Part shown: positions 43,412-52,905 of the stretch, in pieces
Layout of the letters: every line of letters begins with the position of its first letter
Position numbering within the stretch: the stretch's first letter is position 1
DNA from: JACSRF01 sp964504445
GTDB lineage: Bacteria; Chloroflexota; Anaerolineae; Promineifilales; Promineifilaceae
DNA length: 64,000 nt
NCBI GenBank assembly: GCA_964504445.1
Contig: CAZDEO010000001.1
Span: forward strand, 124,001-188,000
Reading direction: 5' to 3'
The notes under the pieces: generated by a model
Seen by the model: only the letters and a program-made list of their open reading frames with translations
The model's database searches: none
Told to the model about the DNA's origin: nothing
Position numbers and translations under genes: made by a program

Positions 43412-44359
43412 CTAGCCGCTTCGCAGCTCAGTTAAAGTAGTGGAAGCCAAGGCCTCTGGCCACTGCTGCCGCGCCAGGGGTTTCTGCCCTTCCAGGTAAA
43501 ATCTTATCATACCTTCTGCTTTCGCAAGCAGCTTGCTTGTAGTGTTTTGCTGATGGAATAACTTCAGAGCACTATAACTATGCTGATTAAAAAAAGTAGC
43601 CAATTTGGGGTGGAACACAACTCGCTGACGTACCGGTTCTGCTATAAATTCCATACGAAACTTATAAGAATCGACTGTTGATGGCGCATCAAGGGAATGT
43701 AAGCCATAAAACACTTTAGTAACACCTGTACGCCGTAATATTGCGTTTGTAAATGTATAAGTCAGCGCATTGTTAGCACCAAAAGCTAACGCATGGGTTT
43801 TACTTTGTTGGTATAAAATGCTGCACCATTCATCGCAGATAAATGCAAAAATCCCTGCGCCTAACCCACCGTTCTCATCAATGGCTCCCCAAGCTTCAAA
43901 GCCTGGCAATCTCCCTGCTTCCAGACATAAATCTCGCCACCATTCCTCAGTCTCAGCGCCCTGGCGCCCTTGTCTTTCCAGAGTTTCCAATCTTAATTGC
44001 CAGCCCTCTGCTGCCAGTCTTCTGAAAGGTATTTCTTCCACATGATAATGGCGCAAGCCTTTTCGTACATCATACCGTGCTTTTTTGGAAAGGTTTTCCA
44101 GATTGTATGGAGGGGTTTTATAAACAACGTGATAACTCAGCGCACCAGAAGAAGAAAGCAAAGGCGCAGAAAAACGAAGGCCAATTGCTTTGTACCCTTG
44201 TAACAACTCCAATAATTCTTCTTCTGTCGGTTCAATCTGCCAGTGGTAGGGAAATGCCTGGTAAATCCGCGGGCTAATCTCATACCAATAGCTTGAGCGC
44301 GTACGAATGACCTTGTATCCTTGCAGCCGGAGCCATTCCGCAAAAGTTTCAATATTCAT
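43412..44359 (-). CDS. FemAB/GNAT-like acyltransferase
   Basis: A 315-residue protein with a two-part GNAT fold as in FemX/peptidoglycan-bridge proteins. Visible parts are 'WYEISPRIYQAFPYHW', 'KKARYDVRKGLRHYHVEEI' (lysine/arginine-rich donor-binding pattern), 'GAGIFAFICDEWCSILYQ' and 'ANNALTYTFTNAIL'. Enzymes of this type add an amino acid or acyl group to a glycan or peptide precursor. More AT-rich than the left half of the window. The donor cannot be assigned. Confidence 0.75.
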   Translation of the reverse strand: MNIETFAEWLRLQGYKVIRTRSSYWYEISPRIYQAFPYHWQIEPTEEELLELLQGYKAIGLRFSAPLLSSSGALSYHVVYKTPPYNLENLSKKARYDVRKGLRHYHVEEIPFRRLAAEGWQLRLETLERQGRQGAETEEWWRDLCLEAGRLPGFEAWGAIDENGGLGAGIFAFICDEWCSILYQQSKTHALAFGANNALTYTFTNAILRRTGVTKVFYGLHSLDAPSTVDSYKFRMEFIAEPVRQRVVFHPKLATFFNQHSYSALKLFHQQNTTSKLLAKAEGMIRFYLEGQKPLARQQWPEALASTTLTELRSG

Positions 44360-44362
44360 GAA

Positions 44363-44965
44363 TCAGGTTTTTAGATTGCAAAGATATTGGAGATAAGTTA
44401 AACCAAACCGGCTTTCACGCCCTGCCTCTATGAACCCAACCTTAGCATAAAATTTCCGTGCGGCCAGATTGTCTCGTTCAGTATATAGATATACTTCCGT
44501 AAACCCGCGCTGTTGGGCATCTTGCAGCAAGATCTGAACGAGCTTATTGGCAACTCCGGATCCCCTGGCATCCTCCGCAACTACAATCGGGCGCAGTTCA
44601 TATCCCGGTTGGTTTGTATTTTGAACAGTATCCCTACGTTTTAACCGCTCTGGTAAAGAGGTCAACATTTTGGGCCGCTGGACCACTTGTATACCCCCCC
44701 AAAAAAACAAGCCTGGACCATATCTTTTTAGCATTTCATTGCGCAGCAAGCCAGCCTGCCATACTCCGCACACAAACCCCATTAAATGCCCTTCACTACT
44801 TTTAGCCACATAACCGGCAGCGCCCTTTCCAGCGACAACCGCTGCATAATACATAGCCAGGAGCTTTTCGCCGGCCTTGCCAACAAAAGGAGTACGCAAT
44901 GCCTGCATATGCAATTTTGCCACTGCATTACAATCCTTTTTATTGAGCGCGCGAATCGTAATCAT
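44363..44965 (-). CDS. GNAT-family N-acetyltransferase
   Basis: A 200-residue protein with the acetyl-CoA motif 'PIVVAEDARGSGVANKLVQILL' and 'VYLYTERDNLAARKFYAKVGF', classic GNAT motifs A and B. Its gene overlaps the glycosyltransferase gene by 4 bp and precedes the FemAB-like gene by 3 bp. It likely acetylates an amino sugar of the glycan. Confidence 0.85.
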   Translation of the reverse strand: MITIRALNKKDCNAVAKLHMQALRTPFVGKAGEKLLAMYYAAVVAGKGAAGYVAKSSEGHLMGFVCGVWQAGLLRNEMLKRYGPGLFFWGGIQVVQRPKMLTSLPERLKRRDTVQNTNQPGYELRPIVVAEDARGSGVANKLVQILLQDAQQRGFTEVYLYTERDNLAARKFYAKVGFIEAGRESRFGLTYLQYLCNLKT

Positions 44966-46185
44966 GATAGAACTTGCTGCAAGGTAGCTTCATATTGCGC
45001 CACGCACACCTGGCGAGAATAGACCGCTTGCAACTGCTTTCGGCCGTTCTCTCCCCATTGTGCCAACTGTGCCTCTTGTTCTTTTAGGTTCATTATCGTC
45101 TCGGCCAACTTCTCCGGGGATTCCGGCAAGACATTCACGCCGCAGTTGGCCTCCTCCACCAATCGTGCAATGTCACTGCCGGCCGGTGTAACTGCCAGGA
45201 TGGCACGGGCGCTGGCCATAATGTTGAAGGTTTTGCTAGGCAGCGACGTGCCGCTCGATTGCGCATTCAGCGTCACCAGATTGACATCCGCCGCGGCCAT
45301 CATCTCCGCAAAGGCTTCTCGGGGCTGATAAGGCAAAAAGAGCACGTTGGCCAGCCCGTGATTTGCGGCGAACTGCTGCAAACTTGCCTTTTTCACGCCT
45401 TCGCCAATCATCAGGAAACAAACGTCCTCGCGCTCGCGCAGCTGCCGCGCTGCTTCCAGCACATCTTCCACGGCGGAAGCGTGTCCCAGATTTCCCGCAT
45501 ACATCACCACGAATTTATCCCCTAAACCATGCCTGGCGCGGAAAGCGTTCTGCCTGGGTAAGGGCTTCACTACCTCCGGATCAGCCCAGACGGGGACGAC
45601 GGACAATTTGGTCGCTGCTACCCCTTTGTCCAGCAAGGCCTGGCGAAAGCCTTCCGAAATCAACGAGATGTGGGTAGCCTGATTGTAAAGCCACTTTTCC
45701 AGGGCATAAAAAAAGCGAATGGCCCCCTTATTTTGCAGCACGCCGGCCGCTACCGCCGCATCGGGATACAAATCCTCCACCCGCAGCACCCACGGCACGC
45801 GCCATAGACGGCTCAATGCCCAGGCCGACACGCCCAGGGGCAGCGGCGGCGAGTAGCTAAAAATCACGTCCGGTTTGCCCGCCGCCAGCCCGCCATAAAA
45901 CGCCGTCGCGCTAAAGGTGCCATAATTAAAAATCCGCCGCCAAAAACCGGCCGGTGGCGAGATGTAACTCCAGGTGCGCACCACCCGCACTCCTTGCCAC
46001 ATTTCGCGCATAAGCAGGTTGTTCTTGTAGCCGGTAAAGACCTGCCCCTTAGGGTGGTTGGGGGCGCAGGTAACAAAAGAAACGTCATGCCCGCGAGCCG
46101 CTAAATCGGTGGCCAGCTCTGTAGCCAGCACGGCCCCGCTCACTTCTTCCGGCGCAAAGTGCTGGGCCATAAGGAGAATGCGCAT
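44962..46185 (-). CDS. glycosyltransferase family 4 (WbuB-like)
   Basis: A 407-residue enzyme starting 'MRILLMAQHFAPEEVSGAVL', with 'LYPDAAVAAGVL' (L-Y-P-D motif), 'FVVMYAGNLGHASAVEDVL' and 'SGTSLPSKTFNIMASARAIL', features of WbuB/WcaI-type GT4s that transfer fucosamine or similar sugars. The ATG at 46185 was chosen because the alternative at 46233 lies inside the next gene. Confidence 0.9.
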   Translation of the reverse strand: MRILLMAQHFAPEEVSGAVLATELATDLAARGHDVSFVTCAPNHPKGQVFTGYKNNLLMREMWQGVRVVRTWSYISPPAGFWRRIFNYGTFSATAFYGGLAAGKPDVIFSYSPPLPLGVSAWALSRLWRVPWVLRVEDLYPDAAVAAGVLQNKGAIRFFYALEKWLYNQATHISLISEGFRQALLDKGVAATKLSVVPVWADPEVVKPLPRQNAFRARHGLGDKFVVMYAGNLGHASAVEDVLEAARQLREREDVCFLMIGEGVKKASLQQFAANHGLANVLFLPYQPREAFAEMMAAADVNLVTLNAQSSGTSLPSKTFNIMASARAILAVTPAGSDIARLVEEANCGVNVLPESPEKLAETIMNLKEQEAQLAQWGENGRKQLQAVYSRQVCVAQYEATLQQVLS

Positions 46186-46186
46186 C

Positions 46187-46798
46187 TTACTCTCTAATTT
46201 CCCTGATAAGTTTGGCCGGGTTGCCGGCAGCAATCATGCCCGGCGGCACGTCGCGGGTGACCACCGAACCGGCGCCAATGACGCAGCCCTGCCCCAACCG
46301 CACCCCTTTTAAGATCAGGCAGTGCATGCCCACAAAGGCGTCATCTTCAATAATGATCGGCGCCGTCTGGGCGTCAGCCGGGTGCGCCCGTCGTTGGCGG
46401 GCGTCCAGCGGGTGAAAATCAGTGTCAATGATAGTGGTATTGGCCCCTATCGCCACCCGGTCGCCAATGGTGATGCTTTCAGCCGCGCAAACAACGCCGC
46501 CGGTCATCCCGAAGTCCGCGCCAATTTGCAACACGGCCCCGGCCTGCCAGGTGGTGAGAAACACCGGGTGGTTTGGCCCCAGGGGATTGGAACGCAGCGC
46601 CGAACGCAGTTGCAGGCGTGGCCCAAAAGACATGGTGCTGCGCCTGTGGCGCTGGATAATGGGTACACCGTAGAAACGCCATCCTTTGCCCCAGTGCAAA
46701 CCCTCCCGGGCAAAAAGCAGCCGCGCTAAAGGATAAGCCAGCCACCGGCTCATTTCATTCCCTAACTTCCAGGGTGTGTCTAAGTTTGAGTTCTGCAT
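46187..46798 (-). CDS. left-handed beta-helix acetyltransferase
   Basis: A 203-residue hexapeptide-repeat protein: 'IGDRVAIGANTTIIDTDFHPL' with the catalytic His, then 'VGMHCLILKGVRLGQGCVIGAGSVV' and 'PGMIAAGNPAKLIREI'. It resembles WcaF-type O-acetyltransferases. Adjacent to GT4 genes on both sides, 1 bp apart on each. Confidence 0.88.
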   Translation of the reverse strand: MQNSNLDTPWKLGNEMSRWLAYPLARLLFAREGLHWGKGWRFYGVPIIQRHRRSTMSFGPRLQLRSALRSNPLGPNHPVFLTTWQAGAVLQIGADFGMTGGVVCAAESITIGDRVAIGANTTIIDTDFHPLDARQRRAHPADAQTAPIIIEDDAFVGMHCLILKGVRLGQGCVIGAGSVVTRDVPPGMIAAGNPAKLIREIRE

Positions 46799-46799
46799 C

Positions 46800-47993
46800 C
46801 TAGCCTTTGGGGCCAGCCTTTTCAATGACGCGTTGGTAGAGGGCTTCTAATTTATCTACCACAGCCTGCACAGAAAAAGTATCGGCCATGACCTGGGGAG
46901 CATTGGATTTAAATTCTTTGTATCTTTCCGGATCGGTGAGTAAACGGGTCATTGCCCCAGCAAATTCCGCTGCGTCAAAGGGCACAACATCAGCTACGCG
47001 GTCTTTAACCAGGTGGGCAATTTCACAGCGGTCGGTGATGACCATGGGTGTACCTGCCTGGCATGCCTCCATCATCGTTACCGGAAAAGTATCCGCGCGG
47101 CAGGGTAAGACAAACAAATCAGCATCCTGAAAAGCCTCCGCTACGGCATTACCCGCTAACAAACCCGGCAATACCACCCGTTCCTCCAGGCCATACTGTC
47201 GAACGAGCGCCTCTACTTCACGAAGCTGGCCGTCATCGGGTCCCACTATTGCCAGTTGTGCGTCTATCCCTCTGTCCATTTGGGCAAAGGCTTGGACCAG
47301 CATGTCGGCGCCTTTTTTGCGGTTAATGCGCCCCAAAAATAGGATCAGTGGTTTTTGCGAATCCAGGTGGTATTGACGTCGAAAAGCGCCTTTTTCCGGC
47401 TTAACCTCCGCTCCGGTATAGTTCAGCCCATTGGGGATAATTTCAATGCGTTCGGCAGGCACACCAAGCTGTAGCGCCTGCTGCCGTTCGCTTTCTTGTA
47501 AGGCTATCAAGGCGTTCAGAGAACGCAGCTCCTTCTGGCCCAGGAACCGGTCATAAATGCGTTTGAGGAGGAAAGTGTTAACGATAACCGGCATTGCCCC
47601 ATGGGGCTGCATAACCAGCGGGATGCCCTTCTTTTCCGCCATCTGTGCCACCGGCAACAGCATCAGGTTCCGGTACCCGTTAAGGTGAATGACGTCAAAG
47701 TTTGTCAGTTCTCTGGCCAGATAGCTTTGCAAGTCGGGCAGCCAGATGGGCCCCAACGTCCCCGGCCACCAGGGCAGCCGCCAGGTGCGAAAGTATTCAA
47801 CTCGCATCCCTTCTATCTCTCGCGCAAATGTTCCGGGGGCAATAACCTCTTTTTTGTTAAGCAGGTTGGTACAGTAAACGGTGACCTGATGGCCACGACG
47901 CACAAGCTCCTGGCCGTTTTGCTGCACAATTTTAACCGGACCGCCCCAGGCAGTAGCCGGGTAAAATCCCAACGTAACTTGCAAAATATTCAT
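46800..47993 (-). CDS. glycosyltransferase family 4
   Basis: A 397-residue GT4 enzyme starting 'MNILQVTLGFYPATAWGGPVK'. It has 'LILFLGRINRKKGADMLVQAF' and a C-terminal 'PCRADTFPVTMMEACQAGTPM' in place of the usual E-x7-E motif (here E-A-C-Q-A-G-T-P). Acceptor and donor unknown. The stop touches the acetyltransferase start. Confidence 0.9.
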   Translation of the reverse strand: MNILQVTLGFYPATAWGGPVKIVQQNGQELVRRGHQVTVYCTNLLNKKEVIAPGTFAREIEGMRVEYFRTWRLPWWPGTLGPIWLPDLQSYLARELTNFDVIHLNGYRNLMLLPVAQMAEKKGIPLVMQPHGAMPVIVNTFLLKRIYDRFLGQKELRSLNALIALQESERQQALQLGVPAERIEIIPNGLNYTGAEVKPEKGAFRRQYHLDSQKPLILFLGRINRKKGADMLVQAFAQMDRGIDAQLAIVGPDDGQLREVEALVRQYGLEERVVLPGLLAGNAVAEAFQDADLFVLPCRADTFPVTMMEACQAGTPMVITDRCEIAHLVKDRVADVVPFDAAEFAGAMTRLLTDPERYKEFKSNAPQVMADTFSVQAVVDKLEALYQRVIEKAGPKG

Positions 47994-49159
47994 AATTTCT
48001 GCATCAGTTCATCCACAAAGCGTTTGATAACTTTACTCGTTTCAAATCGTTTGGCTGCGATTCTTGCAGATTCCTGACCCATTTCATGCCATTTGTTGCT
48101 GCCCAACATCAAAAAGGAGCGTAAACAATTCTGAATACTATCCGAGACTTCAGGATCAAAAAGGAAACCATTTTTCTCTTCAATCAACGCCTCAGGGTGG
48201 CACCCGACACGATTTGACAAAAGCAAAGGAAGGCCAGCAAAAGCTGCTTCGATAACAACCAATGGATACGGGTCTCCAAGGGATGGTAGAATAAAACCAT
48301 CTGCCAGAGCTAATAACTCTTGAATCGAGGATTCCGGCAGGTGCCCAAGCAAACGCACGCGGTCCGCTAAACCGGAATGTTCCACCTGGTTAATCAATGC
48401 ATCCTGCAGAGAGCCTGTTCCTGCAATTAACAAAACTAAATTACCCAGGCTAGAACCTGTAAGAGCGGCTTGCACGAGTTGTTCAATCCCTTTTATAGGT
48501 TCCAGCCGGGCTATTGTTAACAACACAACTTGATCTGCTTGTTTTATTCCCCACTTTCGGCGCAAAGCGGTTTGATTGGCGCGTAGAGAAGAAATTTCAT
48601 CGCGGAACCGTTGCTCATTGACAACATTAGGCAATTGTAAGAACGGCTTATTTTTTGATAATGGAGCAAAATGATGCACATAATCTTTAGCCCATAGACC
48701 AGGAACAACAAATCCGTCAAATAAGTCTAATGTCCATCTGCGCCACCGGTTTGCCAAACCACCCTCGTGTTCAACATATGCCAGGTTAGACTCGCTCCAA
48801 AAAAGAGTTTTAGTCTTGTTGAATTTTGACAGAAGCGTGGCAAACTGCACTGTAGGTAAAAACCAACTCCCAGATAATAATAGCCAATCGGGTGGCTTTC
48901 GCCACAAAGCATACAAACCAGCTGGATTAAAATGGAAAATCCGTCCCCCCATACTGGGATGAACACCGGAAGAAAATTCATAAGGGAAACCCCATGAGTT
49001 TTCGTCTAGCTCCCAGTATCGCCCGGGTTCAGTATGCGCCATAAAAATGACATCAAGATTGATGTTTCTCTTTAACAACTCTGATGAAAGCGCTTGATAA
49101 AAGTGGATGCGATATGGCGTTGGTATGTTCGTAAGACTAACCAAACTTTTTTTAGACAT
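47990..49159 (-). CDS. glycosyltransferase family 4
   Basis: A 389-residue GT4 enzyme: 'SLTNIPTPYRIHFYQAL' at the start, 'VVLLTIARLEPIKGIEQLVQAA', 'FILPSLGDPYPLVVIEAAFAGLP'. More AT-rich than the first half of the window. It overlaps the next GT4 gene by 4 bp. The 124-bp gap upstream (49160-49283) has no gene I can support. Confidence 0.9.
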   Translation of the reverse strand: MSKKSLVSLTNIPTPYRIHFYQALSSELLKRNINLDVIFMAHTEPGRYWELDENSWGFPYEFSSGVHPSMGGRIFHFNPAGLYALWRKPPDWLLLSGSWFLPTVQFATLLSKFNKTKTLFWSESNLAYVEHEGGLANRWRRWTLDLFDGFVVPGLWAKDYVHHFAPLSKNKPFLQLPNVVNEQRFRDEISSLRANQTALRRKWGIKQADQVVLLTIARLEPIKGIEQLVQAALTGSSLGNLVLLIAGTGSLQDALINQVEHSGLADRVRLLGHLPESSIQELLALADGFILPSLGDPYPLVVIEAAFAGLPLLLSNRVGCHPEALIEEKNGFLFDPEVSDSIQNCLRSFLMLGSNKWHEMGQESARIAAKRFETSKVIKRFVDELMQKL

Positions 49160-49283
49160 CTGTTAAACAAAGACCCAATTATTGGAGGGATAAAAGTTAA
49201 CCCCGTTTGTACTAAATTTCAGAAATTTTTACGCACGCTATTTGCGTTGTTTAAGAAAATGGAGCACTCAATACCAAACAAGC

Positions 49284-50666
49284 TTAGGGACGTGTATGGG
49301 GAGAGTCTGGCCTGAAATGCATCGTGGAAAGTGATTTATAATGTTCCCATCGTGCTTTGAACCGGAAAAAAGGTATCCCAAACAGAAAAGGTATGGCCAT
49401 AGTACCTAATAACATCAAGCTCCAGAAGTCTCCACTACCCCACACCATCCACATCACACTCAGCCAGGCAATACCCAAAGCACGCACCGCAGCGGGGGAA
49501 TCTGGCTGCACCATGCCGTCCAGCCGGCGGCTCAGCCAACCCACCAGAGCCATTTGCAGCACAACAGCAATGAGATGGCCATTGCTGTAAAAACTACCGA
49601 TCATGCTTGCTTTTGCCCCAAAAAGTAATTGGTTGAAAAAGATTGGGTATGCGGGGCGTTGGGCAATCAGCCAATCCACCAGGAAATATTTTTGCGGCAA
49701 AAAACGCCCTGGTATCCACCCGGTTAACGCATAATTTAAGAAACGCAGACCATAATCATATCCTACCCAATTATCGTGCAAGGCACTTTCTACCCAGAAG
49801 GTAGCCAACATTTGAGTGTCATTCTCTGATAAAGAAGAAGCCACACCTTTGTCCGCAACCAAATTCAGGCTGGAAATGATTGCCTGCGGCGTTTCACTTA
49901 ACTGCCACTCTACGTGACCCCGAGCCTGGTAAATCAGTACGGCAAGAATTAAACCGGCTACAGCTAAAAGTCCTGGCCACCGGCGCTGCCTGCCGCCTGT
50001 TTGCCACATTGTCAGCGCCAGGAGCATGGAGACTGTCGCAAAACGAGACCAGGCGTGGGGTATGGAAAAGATAATGAAGGCTGACGCCAGAAATATTCCC
50101 ATGGCTTTGCCCAGGCGATTGGGCCACAAGAGCAGCAGCAGCGTTGGGTAAAAAAGCAGCATATACCCGGCATTTTGATAACCGGTGACATCGCCCACAA
50201 ACCGACCGCTCTCAATCACTTTTTCTCCCCCCCAGCTTGCCAGGCCGGCGCGAGAAGCCAATAAGGCGTAAAGGCCAAAGCCGGCGAAAACGACCAGCCA
50301 ATAGAAGAGGAAGGGAGTGAAAGGCGGAGTGCCGCTGCGTAAGCCCAGGCGCACCGTTCGGGGGGATGTACGGGAATAAGCAGCAAAAAAAACGGCAATA
50401 CCGATGAGAATGACTAAAGCCACCCAGAGACCGCGCCAGGCGCCGCCGCTAGCCTGCAAACGCAACTGGAAAGAAGCCAGATTATTACTCGCAACGGCCG
50501 AAATGGGAGTCACCACATAATAGAGCATGAAAGCGGCCCAGGCCCAAAAGCCGGCGCTCAACCAGTGGAAGAGTCCGCGCCGTGAAAGCAGCACGGCGAC
50601 AAGGGCCAGTTCCACACCCACCAGCCCGGCCGTAATCAGTAATATATCCTGCGTAGAAAAACTCAT
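49284..50666 (-). CDS. Wzy-like polysaccharide polymerase
   Basis: A 460-residue membrane protein with about 10-12 hydrophobic helices and short loops ('LLITAGLVGVELALVAVLL', 'GYMLLFYPTLLLLLWP'). It resembles O-antigen polymerases in topology, but little is conserved in that family. The start was set at the ATG at 50666, which overlaps the glycosyltransferase stop in an ATGA; a longer frame to 50738 is less likely. Confidence 0.7.
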   Translation of the reverse strand: MSFSTQDILLITAGLVGVELALVAVLLSRRGLFHWLSAGFWAWAAFMLYYVVTPISAVASNNLASFQLRLQASGGAWRGLWVALVILIGIAVFFAAYSRTSPRTVRLGLRSGTPPFTPFLFYWLVVFAGFGLYALLASRAGLASWGGEKVIESGRFVGDVTGYQNAGYMLLFYPTLLLLLWPNRLGKAMGIFLASAFIIFSIPHAWSRFATVSMLLALTMWQTGGRQRRWPGLLAVAGLILAVLIYQARGHVEWQLSETPQAIISSLNLVADKGVASSLSENDTQMLATFWVESALHDNWVGYDYGLRFLNYALTGWIPGRFLPQKYFLVDWLIAQRPAYPIFFNQLLFGAKASMIGSFYSNGHLIAVVLQMALVGWLSRRLDGMVQPDSPAAVRALGIAWLSVMWMVWGSGDFWSLMLLGTMAIPFLFGIPFFRFKARWEHYKSLSTMHFRPDSPHTRP

Positions 50667-51952
50667 CTTTGCTTTGTTCCTCGCGATGCCCAAATTTTGC
50701 CATAAACAGACAATAGCCGCTGACCATATTTTTCCCAAGAAAAATCTTGAACGCGTAGACGGGATTGCTTTCCCATAGCTTGCCGCAAATCAGTTCGTTT
50801 GAATAACAAATGCATTTTTTCTTCCATAGCTTCAGAATTCCGGATAGGCACAATAAAACCTTCCTCACCATCAGCTACCACTGAGCCTGCATGGTTCGTG
50901 GTTAAGATTGGCAAACCTGCAGCCATTGCCTCATAGACAACCATTGCAGACCCTTCCGAAAGGGTTGGCAAAACAAACAAATCGCTTTGTTGATAGATAT
51001 GCCATAAGTCTGTCTGCGGTAAATGTCCTAAAAAGGTCACATTCACCTTATATTGTTCGACCAATGTTTCGAGATAACGACCATATGCCGCATCATCTAC
51101 CCGGCCCACTATCAGAAGCTGACTCTTTGGTAATTTCAATCTGCCAAAGGCCTCAATCAAATAATGCACCCCTTTACCAGGATTTATACGCCCTACAAAA
51201 AGGGCCTGAAACCGCTGACCATCTTTTTTTCCATGCTTGCTCGTTACCCCCATTTGAAAACGGGCCAGGTCTACCCCAAAAGGTAACACGTGCAGCTTGT
51301 CTGAAGGTATCCCATTCTGGCAAAACGTCTCTGCAACATATGCGGAAGGCACGATAATTGCATCAGCTACAGCATACTCAGCTAGCAATCGGGGTCGCAG
51401 CGCCCAACGCAGCGACTTGTATTGTAAACCCAACCGCTTATATTCCTCATTGAAAAGGGCATCTTCAGAATCAATATATGCTGCGCGTACATCGCATATG
51501 GTCAAAAAACCTTGATCCCCTAACTGACTGGCTGTTTCTAATCCGATGCCATTGACGAAATGAAAAACGCTTCCGGCCTGGGTTCGTTTCCTCGTTGCGG
51601 TATCAAACCACGCCCCAAAACGCACGCTGGCCTGCTCTTGACTAAGAAGACCCATCTGCTGCAACATCCGTGCACCTAAATAAGGCCAGGGAATAGATGT
51701 GACATAACGTCTGTTCAACCCTGGCAAATGCTTGGAATGCAGCCGTTTTTGCCAGGTAGGTGGCAGCACTGATTGAAAATTGCCAAAATCATCCAACCCA
51801 CTGAATACACAGTAGTATTGTTTTAAGTAACCAGCTTCCTGCAACGCAAATGCAGTATGATGATAATGCGCAATATTACCTGCTGATAAAATAACTTGTG
51901 GAGGTGCTGTACGCGATCTTAGTTTTTTCGTTGAATGTACTGCAAGGGCCAT
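50663..51952 (-). CDS. glycosyltransferase family 4
   Basis: A 429-residue GT4: 'SAGNIAHYHHTAFALQEAGYL', 'QALFVGRINPGKGVHYLIEAF', 'LFVLPTLSEGSAMVVYEAMAAGLP', a complete donor motif. It is coupled to the polymerase gene by an ATGA overlap. Confidence 0.9.
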   Translation of the reverse strand: MALAVHSTKKLRSRTAPPQVILSAGNIAHYHHTAFALQEAGYLKQYYCVFSGLDDFGNFQSVLPPTWQKRLHSKHLPGLNRRYVTSIPWPYLGARMLQQMGLLSQEQASVRFGAWFDTATRKRTQAGSVFHFVNGIGLETASQLGDQGFLTICDVRAAYIDSEDALFNEEYKRLGLQYKSLRWALRPRLLAEYAVADAIIVPSAYVAETFCQNGIPSDKLHVLPFGVDLARFQMGVTSKHGKKDGQRFQALFVGRINPGKGVHYLIEAFGRLKLPKSQLLIVGRVDDAAYGRYLETLVEQYKVNVTFLGHLPQTDLWHIYQQSDLFVLPTLSEGSAMVVYEAMAAGLPILTTNHAGSVVADGEEGFIVPIRNSEAMEEKMHLLFKRTDLRQAMGKQSRLRVQDFSWEKYGQRLLSVYGKIWASRGTKQR

Positions 51953-51963
51953 AATTGATTCAG

Positions 51964-52905
51964 TTATTTTTGTAATTCTAGTTCCAGTCTGGATAGACGT
52001 AATGTTTGCTGCTGAAGCGTCTCCGCAGATAACAACGATGCAGCCCGTGCCAGCACTCCCCTTGCCTCTTCGTATCTGGCCTGAGCTTGCCCCGTTTGGC
52101 CCAGAAGTGCATAGCAGGAACCCCAGGTAATATAGTAATTAAAATCTAACAAGGGGCGAAATGAATTGGGTTTCTGCCTGTGACCTATCGTCAAGACATC
52201 TACAGCCTCGGCGCACTGCCCTGAATTCGCCAAACTACGCCCGAGGTAGAAAGCTTGATCATACCCTTGCTGCCCAGTTTGCCAGGCAAGCAACTGATAA
52301 GACAGGGCCAGTTTTTCCTGGCCAGCGTAACGATAAAGCTCCGCAAGGGAAGAGAAAAACGGGCCATTTGCCGCAACAACCGATTTTACACTCGCCCGCT
52401 GATTAAGAATCTCAAGCAAAGAGAAACTTACTCCCTGCTCACCTTTAAGAAGCAATGTTCTGGCATATACGAGTAAATCCTTATCTGGTAGCTGTTGCCA
52501 ACGAGCCATGGCTTCATCAAACCTGCCATCTAGCCACAGCAGGTTTCCTTGCCAGATAACCTGATTTCTTGGGAGCCTATCACACGCCTCCATTTCAAGT
52601 AAAAATTGCTGCGCTCTAAACAGGTCATAAGAAGCCCATAACCGGCTTTGTAAAAGAGGCACACACTCCTCGCCCGGTTGTTGCCAAAGAGAGGAATTTA
52701 TGGCTATTGATTCGTCTGACAGTGTCAGCCGCCCGAGAGGATCCACCTTCGACCGTGCCACTTGTCGCAGTCTTGCAGAATTGTCTATATTGCGCTGCAA
52801 TACGGGCAATATTGATAAACTGGAAAACAGCACAAGCCCCATCAAGATTATTAGAATCCAGCAATTCTTAAATATGTTAATTAACTGGCGTGGGAGTTTC
52901 GTCAT
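51964..52905 (-). CDS. membrane-anchored TPR-like protein
   Basis: A 313-residue protein with an N-terminal membrane helix (about 14-34) and an extracytoplasmic helical domain in which pairs like 'WQGNLLWLDGRFDEAMARWQ' and 'AELYRYAGQEKLALSYQLLA' recur, as in tetratricopeptide repeats. Such proteins often hold polymerase or export complexes together. Its first 29 bp overlap the upstream sulfotransferase gene in another frame. Confidence 0.7.
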   Translation of the reverse strand: MTKLPRQLINIFKNCWILIILMGLVLFSSLSILPVLQRNIDNSARLRQVARSKVDPLGRLTLSDESIAINSSLWQQPGEECVPLLQSRLWASYDLFRAQQFLLEMEACDRLPRNQVIWQGNLLWLDGRFDEAMARWQQLPDKDLLVYARTLLLKGEQGVSFSLLEILNQRASVKSVVAANGPFFSSLAELYRYAGQEKLALSYQLLAWQTGQQGYDQAFYLGRSLANSGQCAEAVDVLTIGHRQKPNSFRPLLDFNYYITWGSCYALLGQTGQAQARYEEARGVLARAASLLSAETLQQQTLRLSRLELELQK